Positions 31,571 to 44,526 of a DNA stretch of 64,000 nucleotides are shown here, in pieces. Every line of letters starts with the position of its first letter. Position 1 is the first letter of the stretch. The stretch spans positions 93,777,372-93,841,371 of the forward strand of contig OU015490.1 of NCBI GenBank assembly GCA_907164885.2. The letters are read 5' to 3'. The DNA is from Dolomedes plantarius (Eukaryota > Arthropoda > Arachnida > Araneae > Dolomedidae). The position numbers and the translations under genes are program-made. Under the pieces are notes generated by a model. That model was given only the letters and a program-made list of their open reading frames with translations. It made no database searches and was not told the origin of the DNA.

Positions 31571-32829
31571 TTTTTACAATCGCAAATAACTGACACCACC
31601 TGAGTGGTGTTACTTTAAAAACCTAGTGAAAAAAAACTAGATTATAAGAACTTTTTGAAAATATAAAGCTTTTTTCTGTAAAATGTTTTGTTCGCTTTTT
31701 ATTACCCTTTGAAATGTGTCCATTCTTCCGCAATCTGTACATGCTTACTTCAAATGAAAAACAATGCTTGCAGCAAAATGGCAAAATTATAAGTCATAAG
31801 ACTGAAAAATAAACTACACATCAGAGGGAGAACAAACAAACATATATGTATATATATTTTATTAAAAACAAATTATTAACAATATACAATATAAAAATAT
31901 AAATGAGGGCCACAGGGATCCTATCAGTGTAGCATTAATCAGCGTAGCATTAAGAATATTTTGAGCTTAAAATATTCATGTTATTTATATGCTGATATAA
32001 TACATACAGTACAGTCATAGATACAAATATTTTTAAAGAAACCCGTTTAAGTATTACCATTTGAAAAATGATATCATTACTTAATAAGTAAAAATCTGGA
32101 AAGACACTATTTAACATATTCAACACTTTCTAATAATTTATCATATAATTTCATGTAATTTAAACTGAGTCAGTATACCAAATGAAAATTTGCTATACAG
32201 TTGTACATGTTGAATTTCATGTAATGGATGGAAAAATAGTACAAACATTTTGAGAAATATCCGTATATAAATCTAGTAGAAATCATCACAAATTTCTTAT
32301 GAAAGAAAATATGCATGCTTTTAATTAAAAATATATATTTACAAAAATGCACCATTATTAGGACTAACACTAATTTATACAATATTAATAGAAATTTTAC
32401 ATTGAGAATACAGAGTGGGACTGAATGTCTTCAGAATTTATTATAAAGTACATAGACTTAAGTACACATTAAGAAAGCTTTTTCTCTGAATTCCCTTTTT
32501 TATGAAAGGCGCTTGAATCTATATTCGTGTGAGAGCCACACCCGAATATTTAAGTATTGTTAAAATAATATACGTATTCAAAACGTAAGAAGATATGAAA
32601 GAGAAATGTGTTTTTTATAATTCTCCGTAAATTACTTTTCTAACATTAATATTTATTACTGTAATCAAAGTTAGACGAATATTTACTGTTCAGACTACCA
32701 AGTATTTTATATTCACTTAATGTATAGATGAGTCGAACAGAAAACTATGGCTGTGTTTCATATATTGCTGGAAAGTTTTTCCCTTCCTATGTAAGCCATT
32801 TCTATTGCGAAATTTTACAATTTCATAGA
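31571..32829. other. No gene seen; possible far 3' UTR of the Ly6 gene
   Basis: AT-rich, mostly single-copy-looking sequence. A minus-strand AATAAA (plus strand tttatt at 31858-31863) is one possible polyadenylation signal for the minus-strand gene ending at 35721, but it is 3.9 kb away and AATAAA is common in AT-rich DNA. Confidence 0.3.
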
Positions 32830-33005
32830 ATGGGCTCGAGGTAGCCTTGTGGTAGCGCGCTGGGTTTCGGTACTGAGAGTGCTCGGTTCGAATCCAGAAG
32901 AACGCTATTAAATACCTACCGATCTAGGCCGGATATGGGCACGTTAAATCTGTAGACCAGAATGTCCTATGAGGTCAGAGAGGGTGGGAGAAGGTACGAC
33001 TTTCC
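32830..33005 (+). repeat. tRNA-derived SINE, copy 2 (3'-truncated)
   Basis: Head tagccttgtggtagcgc and ggttcgaatcc (an exact B box here), then the shared body to gagaaggtacgactttcccc, where similarity to the copies at 19435 and 61876 stops. A 460-bp TA tract starts 80 bp further on. Confidence 0.85.
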
Positions 33006-33080
33006 CCCAATAACTAACTGCAAAATGTAATGAAAAATATCTAAGAAAGGAAACTTGTTTGTCGGACTGACATTTATTAT

Positions 33081-34769
<1,689 letters not shown>

Positions 34770-34777
34770 CCCATGCA

Positions 34778-35547
34778 TAAGGATACGTAATTTTCGTATT
34801 TACGAAATAGATGCGAATAAATGCGAAATTTGCCGATATAAGCTAATAAATGCGAAAATTATTTTTTTACCATTTTTCGGCAGGTGAAAACTCGGTGATA
34901 AACGGCTTTTTAAGCGAAATTAGGTAATAATAGTAATAATTTATAACATAATTGCTAATGTAAGACCATCCGCGGTCTTTAACTGAGAAAACTCACTCTC
35001 CTTCGGATTTGTTCCGAATTTCGACCGGACAATTTGTCTTTACCGGAGTCGAACCTAAAAATATAACTGTAAACATCAACCATCAAGGTTTGTGGAACAA
35101 GTTAGTAGATTTAAGAACGTCTCTTGAGCGTCAAAGTCAAGGGTATTTCAACTACTTGCAGTTGTCGACCAATAGATCCCTGTTAAAGTCATGCAGATTT
35201 TAATTGCAACGAAATGCTGCTATCTTAACTTTGCAAAGGCTATACAAAGCCTCTACAGTCCTTTTAACAGAGTAAATGCTGAGATATTTTAATATGTACA
35301 ACATAGTAATTAATGACAGAAGGCAAAGACTTAAGGACGGTAATGTGAAGACTTCTGCAATGTTAGCTTTTAAATAAGAATTTTTATACTTACCTATTCA
35401 AGTAAGCAAACTTGTAATTTTTTTTTAATAAATGCGAAATTTTTGAATTTATATATATTTTTTGCGAATAAAGGCGAAATTTTACATATTGTATTTTTTG
35501 TTGTTGCTGAATTTCGATATTTTTTATGCGAAATTTACGTATCCCTA
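34778..35547 (+). mobile_element. hAT-like non-autonomous element, family F copy 1
   Basis: The 8-bp target duplication CCCATGCA is perfect at 34770-34777 and 35548-35555. Ends read taaggatacgtaattttcg and, inverted, tagggatacgtaaatttcgc. The 770-bp interior shares its outer parts with 7910-8355. The centre (about 34990-35400) has no counterpart there and is less AT-rich, with a 64-codon open frame I do not recognise. 8-bp duplications are characteristic of hAT. Confidence 0.82.
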
Positions 35548-35720
35548 CCCATGCATTATCACGGATAATCGACAGTTCGGCGGAACTTAAGTCAAGCTCT
35601 GAGGATAATGAGTTTAGAGCTTTCAGTCATATCTGTTGAAAATAACAAATAGTGTGTGTTCACTTTTCTAGTATTACATGAAACATTGCGAAATAAAAGT
35701 TATGCCATGTAGCAAGTGAA

Positions 35721-35938
35721 TTACACGGTAAACCTTCCGTTTAAAAATAGGACAGCGAGTGATACAATGGCGAGGAAGGGTGAATGAATCCTTTGAAAGC
35801 TCTCAGCACCGTTGCAGAGATCCCCGAGGCAGAAACACATGTAAACAGGCTTTCTCTCGATAATGGTATTCGCGCAGCGTTCTTCCCCGTCCGTCGGAGG
35901 ACGCTGGACGCATATTCTTTCAGTGGCAGTGTCGAAAT
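35721..35938 (-). CDS. Ly6/uPAR-type protein, exon 3 (C-terminal half, stop)
   Basis: Minus strand: a pyrimidine-rich acceptor ending ttttccag precedes 218 nt that complete the split Asp codon from exon 2 and run to TAA at 35723-35721. The exon encodes residues 76-147. It has cysteines 85, 97, 110, 112 and 117, the closing motif CFCLGDLCN that marks Ly6/uPAR three-finger domains, and then a hydrophobic tail (about 130-141, FLAIVSLAVLFL). With the small residues just after Asn118 this is a GPI-anchor signal. Such proteins sit on the outer face of the plasma membrane; insect relatives (Quiver/Sleepless, Boudin, Crooked types) act in septate junctions or channel regulation. Which of these, if any, is the orthologue cannot be decided here. 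A minus-frame ATG inside the preceding intron gives a longer open frame that is not used. Confidence 0.92.
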
Positions 35939-36032
35939 CTGGAAGAAAAAAAAAGAATTGAAAATGCATAGTGTCATTAAAGTAATGCAAATTAAGGTGA
36001 CCCGGGACACAAATTTTTATTTTTCTCAGCTA

Positions 36033-37348
36033 CCGAATTTGCCGGCGTATAGGACGTTCTTTTTTCCCCATCGAAATGAGGCTAAAATATGGGGTGTGCA
36101 TTACGGGACGGTAATCAAAAATCTGACTTGAAATTTCAGTCTGTCTAAAACTTCTGGATTATATTTATTGATTTGCGAATGGGTCAAATCTTCAGGGAAT
36201 GCTGTGGCTCTAATTGATTCTTCATTTAGCTCTGGAGATGAGTGTATGAGTTTTGAGAATTCTGATTAAAAGGTACCTAACTACAATGTTCCCTCGCTAT
36301 ATTTTTTCAAAACTTCATGGAATGCTGTGAAACAGGAGACAGTCGTAAAGTCGTTTAAGAAATGGGGAATTAGTAACTCACTTGATGGAACAGAGGTTGA
36401 TTTGTTGTACGAAGATTCAGTTTCTGAAGAAGAGGCTCTAATTGATTCTTCATTTAGCTCTGGAGATGAGTGTTTGAGTTTTGAGAATTCTGATTAAAAG
36501 GTACCTAACTACAATGTTCCCTCGCTATATTTTTTCAAAACTTCATGGACTGCTGTGAAACATGAGACAGTTGTAAAGTCGTTTGAGAAATGTGGAATTA
36601 GTAACTCATTTGATGGAACAGAGGATGATTTGTTATGCGAAGACTGAGTTTCTGAGAAAGATGCTCTAACCGATTCTTCATTTAGTTCTGGAGATGAATT
36701 TTCAGGATTTGAGAATTCTGATTAATAGGTACCTAACAACAATGTTCCCTCGCTATATTTTTTCAATACTTCATGGAATGCTGTGAAACAGGAGACAGTC
36801 GTAAAGTCGTTTAAGAAATGGGGAGTTAGTAACTCACTTGATGGAACAGAGGTTGATTTGTTGTACGAAGATTCAGTTTCTGAAGAAGAGGCTCTAATTG
36901 ATTCTTCATTTAGCTCTAGAGATGAGTGTTTGAGTTTTGAGAATTCTGATTAAAAGGTACCTAGCTAAAATGTTCCCTCGCTATATTCTTTCAAAACTTC
37001 ATGGAATGCTGTGAAACATGAGACAGTTGTAAAGTCGTTTGAGAAATGTGGAATTAGTAACCCATTTGATGGAACAGAGGATGATTAGTTATACGAAGAC
37101 GCAGTTTCTGAAGAAGAGGCCCTAATTGATTCTTCATTTAGCTCTGGAGATGATTTTTTGAGTTTTGAGAATTAATTAAAAGGTGCCTAATTGCAATGTT
37201 CCCTAGTTGCATTTTTTATGGCCATAAATAACTATAAAATTAGTACAGTAAATCATTATGGAAATTCATGAAAAAAATGTAGAGGATTATTTTCTTTAAA
37301 AATATGTATAAAAAGAGGTCTTATACGCCGTTGCGTCCTATACGCCGG
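36033..37348 (+). mobile_element. pogo/Tigger-like element with amplified 3' coding end
   Basis: The inverted motif ccggcgtataggacg lies at 36042-36056 and, reversed, at 37334-37348, followed by TA. The left end has a few extra bases after a TA at 36031-36032. Between them the only coding material is a tandem array of transposase C-termini (separate entry) and an AT-rich 3' part. The element lies in intron 2 of the Ly6-type gene on the opposite strand. The TIRs and the coding remnant together point to the pogo/Tigger branch of Tc1/mariner. Confidence 0.7.
36207..37195 (+). repeat. 228-bp tandem array (about 4.3 units) of pogo transposase 3' ends
   Basis: The motif gctctaattgattcttcatt (with variants) begins at 36207, 36435, 36663, 36891 and 37119: exactly 228 bp apart each time, with no length change. 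Each unit reads, in one frame, W-NAV-KQETVVKSFKKWGIS and SLDGTEVDLLYED, then an acidic Ser-rich tail ending ENSD and a TAA. The KSFKKCGISN..LDGTEDD wording is the usual C-terminus of pogo/Tigger/CENP-B-like transposases. Every unit has the stop, so this is DNA amplification, not a repeat protein. Units differ by point changes only (for example K to E, a TAG in the fourth). Confidence 0.9.
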
Positions 37349-37746
37349 TATACACGGACGGTGCATTTTTTAATATTAATTTTTTTTCAAACGTGACTTT
37401 ATTTAAAGATCACTATACACAATATTAAATACAAGAAAGCATTGGAATTTTGTTTAAAAAATTATTTAAAATTTAAAGCATGATGATTTTTTATGCATAT
37501 CTTCTGCCCCGATAGCTATGTTTGCATAAAGTTTTAAATTTTATTATGGAGTAGGCTTCAAAATAATTTATCTAATGGATTTACACAAAATAAACTTATT
37601 AATAAAATTTTTGATAATTTAAAAGGGAAAAAATCAAATTATTTTAAAGGGCATCTTTTTTAGAAATTTTTTTTTCTCTAAATCAAAAATTATAAAAGAA
37701 AACTCCCCTAATTTAAAATTGAAAGCAGATCAAACGAACAACTTAC

Positions 37747-37908
37747 CGTCATTTTCCCCTTCGACTATTTTTCCACACCACCCTGAAGCACAGGGTTGTG
37801 CCTCTATCCCCTTCACACCGTCCACTGTTGTGACGTTGTGCCCGAAAGGATCCTTGCAGTCACCCAGTTCTCCCCGTGAACGGCAGACGTAGCAGTGCCG
37901 AATGCGAC
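37747..37908 (-). CDS. Ly6/uPAR-type protein, exon 2 (first half of the domain)
   Basis: Minus strand: acceptor catacag, 162 nt, donor gtaagt. The exon starts in phase 1 and ends in phase 1, so it fits exon 1 and exon 3 exactly. It encodes residues 22-75, beginning after the predicted signal peptide with RIRHCYVCRSRGELGDCKDP. It contains cysteines 27, 30, 39, 61 and 66. C-x2-C followed by a third Cys is the canonical start of a Ly6/uPAR fold. NVT at residues 46-48 is an N-glycosylation sequon. PCASGWCGKIVEG in the middle resembles arthropod Quiver-like proteins. With exon 3 the total is ten cysteines, the full set for this fold, so the protein is probably intact. Confidence 0.92.
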
Positions 37909-38023
37909 CTGTATGATGGCGATATAAAAATTAAATTTTTTTTCATGCGGGTTAAACAAAAATCACAGAAATCTGAAGAAAAATTGCTATTTTGCTAAGT
38001 TTTGGTTTTCATTGTTTAAATAC

Positions 38024-38489
38024 TGTTACGAATTTTACAAGTCAAAGGTAATCTAGCCAAATATGAGAGTTATCGCCAAATTAGCGATGGATTTGGTGAG
38101 TTATTTTGGTCAACAAATTTGGCGATATATCGCCAAATGGTCGCCAACTTTCCGTCTAGACCTTTCTAGAAAGGTCTAGTGATATCTAGCTGGTTGACCG
38201 ATAGAGGGCGCTTTTGAAGTCTATAAATAAACCTGACATTGGCATTGGAACTCAGTGTTCCTTTCTGCTGAGAAAGGAATGTATTGAAAGTGCGTTAGGC
38301 ATATATTGAAGACTCTGTTATCCTGACTTGTGTTTTTAGAGTTTTCTGCTGTATAGAAGACAGTTGTTACGTGTTTTCTGTTTGAATTGGTGTATGAGCC
38401 TGAAGAATTTACAGAATAATAAGTTTTATTTTGTGTGCACTTTCTGAAGAAATTTTATTCAGTCCTATCGAACCCAGGAAAACGGAACA
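38024..38489 (+). mobile_element. Solo LTR of a Ty3/gypsy-like retrotransposon
   Basis: 466 bp starting TGTTACG and ending ggaACA, flanked by a 4-bp target duplication ATAC (38020-38023 and 38490-38493). Inside are a TATA box (TATAAATA, 38222-38229) and an arthropod initiator TCAGT (38252-38256) at the right distance. A polyadenylation-type tract follows near 38418-38435. No internal retrotransposon sequence adjoins, so it is a solo LTR left by recombination. It lies in intron 1 of the Ly6-type gene, about 120 bp upstream of exon 2 in gene direction, and is directed antisense to the gene. Confidence 0.85.
38222..38256 (+). promoter_or_regulatory. LTR core promoter: TATA box plus TCAGT initiator
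   Basis: TATAAATA is followed 32 bp later (TATA start to initiator A) by TCAGT. That is the standard arthropod core-promoter spacing and is expected for the U3/R border of an LTR. It would drive transcription on the plus strand, towards higher coordinates and against the Ly6 gene. Activity is not shown. Confidence 0.6.
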
Positions 38490-39146
38490 ATACGTAAACG
38501 ATCAATTATACAAAATACAGTTAGCTTAAGTAAATTGTAAATAATACAACAGAAAAAGTAAAAGGTTAAATTACAGCAAGAAAGAACTGACAGATGAACA
38601 ATTTTTTTAAAAATGTGCAATTAGCGCTCCACGCAGCATAAATGTAAGATTCTGTAGCAATAATAGAAAGTGCAAAAAAAAAACGAAAAACAATCCAAAA
38701 AATATAACGAGGTAATTGACCGGTCTCTTCATCAGGAGACCTAACCGAGTCGGTTGCCTCAAGGAGTAACTTATGAATAGGATGTAGATCTAGCCCAAAA
38801 ACATCCCAAGGCCCCGAGATCCTCATATAGAAAATAGAAATTCAAAAGTATTAGAAATTACAGTACACAAAAGAACAGCTTAGAATTTCATTGTCCAAAT
38901 CACCCTAACCCGGTATTTTGAGAAGTGACGGTTGAAATAAAGAACCTGCTATTTGACATTAAAATTACAGCACCGCAGTAGAACTACAGCGTTACTACCT
39001 AATTGATATGAAAAGAAATAATGAGTATTCAAAGAAATAACGAAGAAACCCGATTTTTACTGGCCTTAAAATAAACCCGAGTCCAAATACTATTAATTTA
39101 AATAATTTTAGATTACCGAAATTTTTTTAGGGAAATTATTCCACAA

Positions 39147-39349
<203 letters not shown>

Positions 39350-41400
39350 TGATAAGGAGTGTATGATACATAAATATATATTATATATGCTTTAAAAATT
39401 TAAAGACATTAATTTAAGTACTTTCAATTTTTTAGCTGTATTTCAATCGAATGTCTATTTGGAGATGAAATGTTAAGATATACTTGTGCATGATTTTTCT
39501 AAGCATTTTCCATCACTGTCTTTTTGACACGTTATAACGTAAGGAGAATTAATATTAGAGTAATGCACAATAAATTTTTACACATATATCCCGTCATCAT
39601 TTTTATTCTTCAAAAGTGAACCGCATATCATCCATCACACACCTCTCTGCGTGACGTAACGCTGATGACAGATCTCCTCGGACATTACGCACAGCAGATA
39701 AGTGCGTCCCTAATGTTGCACCATTCTAATTCACTCTCATCCAAGTGTGGCAAGCACTAATTTATCAACACAATGAGCCACTCCGCGAACAGCTTTCGTC
39801 GAAACAAGAATAGCAAAAGCGTATCGAAAATAGATCAATATCTTGCGTTTGCTCCACATCTTAAGTAGAATTCAGGTGATTTACTTCTTTGGGTAAGGAG
39901 GTCGTTTCCATGGAATGTAGGCAGAAAAAAGTGAAAAGTATTCAAGCTTTCTTTGTTTGTAGTGTATGTCACCCATTTTCGTATTATGTCAAGTGTTTTT
40001 TTCGGCTTAAGGGGAGGAAGAATATCACTTCGTTGCTATCGGCAACAGAGTTGACTTCGATTTTATTACAATGAAAACGGCTCCGCTGACATTTAATTAT
40101 TCCGCCGAAGCTTTTCATTAGGCAGTGATATATACAGCTACTTTTTCTAGAATTTTGTTGTTTTGCCTAGCGTGCATCGTGTGATAGGCTAGTTTCGATC
40201 TTGAATAGAGTATTTCACTGTCGGAGTGAAATATATTTACTTATTATTTCTTTTCTAAAAATATTGAAGGTCTTGTACATTAAATATTGCTTTCAGTCCT
40301 TTGCTTTGGAGAAAATATAATGAACTGAGTCATGTGATGTAGTCATACTTTTTATAGGATATTTTTAGACATTTATAGAGCTTAATAATTTTGAAAGCTA
40401 TATTATTGAACTGACACAAACAGACAGTGCCAAGAGAGTTCTGCCAAAATTTAGAATTCCTCACTTTAAAAAGACATGTAGAGAGCTAATCCAATGTTCG
40501 TTCAACATCAGTACCTTGTGTATTGATCATATTCATGAAATTGGGATCAAATTTACAGTGTCGATCATATTTCCAAGGAAATTGACTTCATTCGACATCT
40601 TATCTAGGGAAAAAAATAAACGGGCTCCGAATATAGATAAGATATTTTGACCACTTGATTTGGTAAAATATCTATCTGATAAGTATGTAATTGTTTATAA
40701 TTACCTTCGTGCGATCGCATTACAGAGTCAAAAATAAAGGTAATGTTTTACTCTAAAATTTTCTCACGGGATTACACTGAAGTCTTACGACATCACTTGG
40801 GCAGGATCTATTCCTGCGCAGTTCACATTTTTAAAAATGGACTTGATTTGTGCGTTCGTTGAAAATTTATAAAGAATTTTCAACGAACATCTTTAAAGGT
40901 ACATCTTTAATGAATTTCATAATTAAAAAAATATATCTGTATTTATTAGAGACTATAAACATGGGATATTTTTTAATGGAGACCTTTGTGTCAAGATTTT
41001 CTGACAGCTTTTAGTCTCGGGGCATGAAAAAATTTCGCTAAGTGAAAATTATAGGCATGTTTTTAATATGTACTGAAAGTAGGTTACAAACACATGTCAT
41101 GATGAAGACATTTTGACAACGACTCGAACTCTTTTCCCCAAACTATGGTCTCTTTTGATATTACAGAAATAAGAATTACATGAATATAACAAATATAAAT
41201 ATACATAAATATATTCCACTGTATATTTATTTATTTATTTATTTATTTATTCAGCACTGAATTAATTAATGGTGAGGTACATCTGTATACATCAACAGCG
41301 AAAACTCTAATCCCTTTTAATATCCTTTAATCCCTTCGGCATAACATGAGAACAACCCAGTAATGGGGACGAATTACAAAGCTTTACTAGTAGATTTCAA
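39350..41400. other. Ly6 gene intron 1, no exon seen
   Basis: AT-rich intron. Small features: a perfect 14-bp hairpin at 40854-40888 (gttcgttgaaaatt, loop 7), a left end of MITE family B at about 41012, and a (TTTA)n run at 41226-41251. Confidence 0.45.
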
Positions 41401-43090
41401 ACAATTATGAACGCAAAACATCGAAAGAGCTTATGAAATAACACGAAAAGCATACTGACTAATAACTCAGAGCATTCATAATTGTTTAAAAATATAACCG
41501 AATAGATGCATTAAGAAGAAAATATTTATGAATATTATAAATAAGCAACTTCTTTTACGGGATATTGTTGAGATAAAGATTATTTTTGTCAAATTTTTGT
41601 CCTATGTGGTTAAGGTGCAATAAATATTTTCTTCAATGGTTCTTCGTTTAACCAAAGAAAAATGATGGGTTTTGGTTCCTATATTAGTATTCCAATTAAC
41701 ATCAATATTAATAATTAGCATTAATATTAGTATTCCAATTAATTATTAGCATTAAAGTTCCAATAATTATAATCAGTAATTATAATAATAGGATTCCTTA
41801 TAATTCCAATATTAATAATTAACATTAATATCAGTATTCAAAATAATTATTAGTATTAGAGTTCCAATAATTATAATCAGTAATTATAATAATAGGATTC
41901 CAATAATTATAATACCAATATTAATAATCAAAATTAATATTAACATTTACAATTACCATTAATATTAGTATTCCAATTATTTATTAGTATTAGGGTTCCA
42001 ATATTAGTATTAGATTCGGTAACAAAATTTTACCATCGTATGGAACAAAAAGCAAGGTTGACTAATGATCTAAAAACATACTGAATTTTCCGAACTGCCA
42101 AATAATCAGCACACATAGAGCGTTTTTTATCTGTATATATCAAATAGTATCTTTTCGAGGAAAAACTTTCGATTCAAAGAAGATAGTGTAAGGTCAACTA
42201 TTATCCATACATCTTGAATTTTAATAATTTTGTAATCCATTTCTCTCGAAACTTCGTTACTAGAATTAAATGTAGTTAAGTCTATCTTAAAGGTCTATTT
42301 CGAAACGTTCGGCATACAAGGGATTGGTGGTATTTGAAACAGTATGAAAAATATGGAATGATTAATGATTAAAAAAACAGTAATCATTATTAAATAACGG
42401 CCTAAAACAGAGATAGAAGAAACCAATTTTTAAGGATAATATAAAAGCAATATCTACCATGTATGAAGATTTCGCTGATAATGAGAAAGTTTAAAGTGAT
42501 TACAATAATACTTTAAAATCTTTAGTCAGTGGCTTGAGAAATAATAGATATCTGCTGACCTGGTTTAGCCAGAAACTTAGTAACTGGGATTAAGTTCACG
42601 ACCGTTTTAATGGTCGTTCTACATCAAAACGTCAATGTTATAAGTGTCGGATAATATGTGAAAGCATGCTAGAAAAAATAATGAATGACTAATGATTCAA
42701 AAGACGGAGAGTTACTTAAAATATTCCAACACAGATATTTTAACTAACATTTTATAAAATATATAAATGTTATATCTTTTCTTGATGATGGCTTCCTGGG
42801 AAATGATAAGTGATTATACAAAAACTTTAAAATTTTAATCTAAGTGGCTTGTATGGAAACAAATATTTTTTACTCACACTGGTTCAGTTTCAAGGGAAAT
42901 GACTGAGAACGAATGCGACCAAGTTTTTCTGGTAGCTCTGCCAAAAATATTATATAAGTTATATGGGTATTTTATGGGCCAAAATATTATATGGTTTTGA
43001 GAATATTTGAAATTACACGAAGAAAAGAAAGTCCTAATGATTCAAAACCACTCAGAAATACCATAATAAACTAACAGTGAATTTAGAGCG
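41400..43090. repeat. Diverged ~330-bp tandem repeat with an AT-rich minisatellite inside
   Basis: Blocks of the form taatgattcaaaa...acagat recur near 42050, 42350, 42675 and 43010. A second block (taagtgattatacaaaaact...ctaagtggcttg) recurs near 42490 and 42800, spacing about 300-340 bp. Similarity between units is low (my estimate by eye), so the array is old. Inside it, 41690-42010 is a minisatellite of attaatattagtattccaat-like words with a higher-order period near 120-130 bp. Confidence 0.55.
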
Positions 43091-43110
43091 AATATTTATT
43101 ATATATAATA

Positions 43111-43884
43111 CTAGCTGAATACCCGTGCTTAGCTAGGGAGTACATTCAAATTAAATACAACGGACAATGTACGCAGTAATTCCCCAAAAAATTATAAAAC
43201 ATACAAAGGCAATGTATGCAATTAATGCCAAAAAAATATATATTTATAAAAAATTGTAACGGATATTTTTTTAGGCAAAATAATGTGGAAGAAAATATTC
43301 AAATTAAATCTAATTGAACATACTAAAGAATATAGTACAGTTAATATAGTACAGTTTGGGGAATATTTCTTTAAATGTATTTTAATGTTTTTTTTTGGAT
43401 AATGTCAAATCGTCTGCCACATTAGAAAGAAAAAATATTTTTTTGTCAATTTATTTCGTTGTTATGCACGTGACGCAAAATTAATTTAAAATATCTAAAA
43501 CAGAAAAGAAACCACGTAATCAGAATTTAATACATTAAATTCTAAAAATTAATCCTTAAAAATTCACCAAAAATCAGAAAATGGAGGTAACATTCGATAA
43601 AGATTTCATTTTAAAGGAATTTTTAGGATCTTTCTCGTGATATAAATTTTATAACCCTCAAATTATTATTTTAAATGAAAACTTTAAAGAATGTTACAAA
43701 AAAAGAATGTTACAGCTTAAAAATTTAATTAAAAAAATTTAAGAAGAATTTTTCGAAAATCTTTCTTAGTACACCCCTACACTATAAGAATAATCGCCAT
43801 GAAAAATTTCAGCACTTTAACTCCAGCGGTTTGGTCTGTGCGTTATCTGTCAGTCAGTCAATTACGGAACTGTTATATATATAT
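43111..43884 (+). repeat. Interspersed repeat G, copy 2 (near full length)
   Basis: Opens ctagctgaatacccgtgctt and ends tcagtcaattacggaactgt plus a ta tail. Contains all the family blocks: caatgtatgcaattaatgcc, aaaatcgtaacggata-like, atgcacgtgacgcaaaatta and the taagaataatcgccatg region before the end. No TIRs and no long open frame. Family identity not resolved. Confidence 0.85.
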
Positions 43885-44470
43885 GTAACGCTATTAAATA
43901 TGGGGGGCGATGACGCGACCTTAAAATGGGATTTTAGTTATTAAAACATAGGATTTAACAATTAAAAAGTTTGGGAGTTCAAATAAGCGGCGTAATGTAC
44001 TGCAGTGAAAATGGAATTAATGGGTCGGCTTGATTCAATCTCCGAAGAACCGCAGAACCACATGGGAGAATTTTTAGGTAGACGTATAGCCTTGCAGTTT
44101 GGCGCTAAGAAAATGCTGAGTTTAGCAAAAGAACGTGTACGATATGACATCACGTATAGGTAATGAGCGTCACTAAGCGTTGGTTTTATCGTTGAAACAA
44201 AGAAAAATCGGCAGAGTCATGGAGAGATAGCATCGAGTAAAGATGTGTGCCGAAGGCACACATCTTTTAATGGGGATTGGGAAGTCATTTCTTTTAGATA
44301 TGGAGCTGAGAGTCTTAAAAAGGTTTAATAAATACTCGTAATTGATATTGGAGTTGTCGTCACTGTATTTGAGTTTGGATTCTACATTGCCTCGCCACCG
44401 GACCACGGACTGCAAAATGCTGAATAGGATATTTGGAATGATGTGTTAATAGGATCGGGCGTGAAGCACC
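43885..44470. other. No gene seen
   Basis: Somewhat less AT-rich spacer. It contains an 11-bp inverted repeat gatgtgtgccgaaggcacacatc near 44244-44266 but no protein or repeat I recognise. Confidence 0.4.
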
Positions 44471-44526
44471 AAACTATTATTGTTATCTATATATATATAT
44501 ATATATATAGATAACAATAATAGTTT
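44471..44526. repeat. 56-bp perfect palindrome centred on (TA)n
   Basis: aaactattattgttatctat on the left, TA repeats in the centre and the exact complement on the right (44507-44526). The sequence-specific arms outside the TA core make this more than a plain TA run. Confidence 0.9.

Noticed and set aside
35741..36010. 89-codon minus frame and 115-codon plus frame over Ly6 exon 3
   Set aside because: Shadows in other frames. Only the frame ending at 35721 has the cysteine pattern, GPI tail and matching splice phase.
36207..37195. CRISPR-like or coding repeat
   Set aside because: The 228-bp units are contiguous with no spacers and each contains a stop, so neither a CRISPR array nor a repeat protein.
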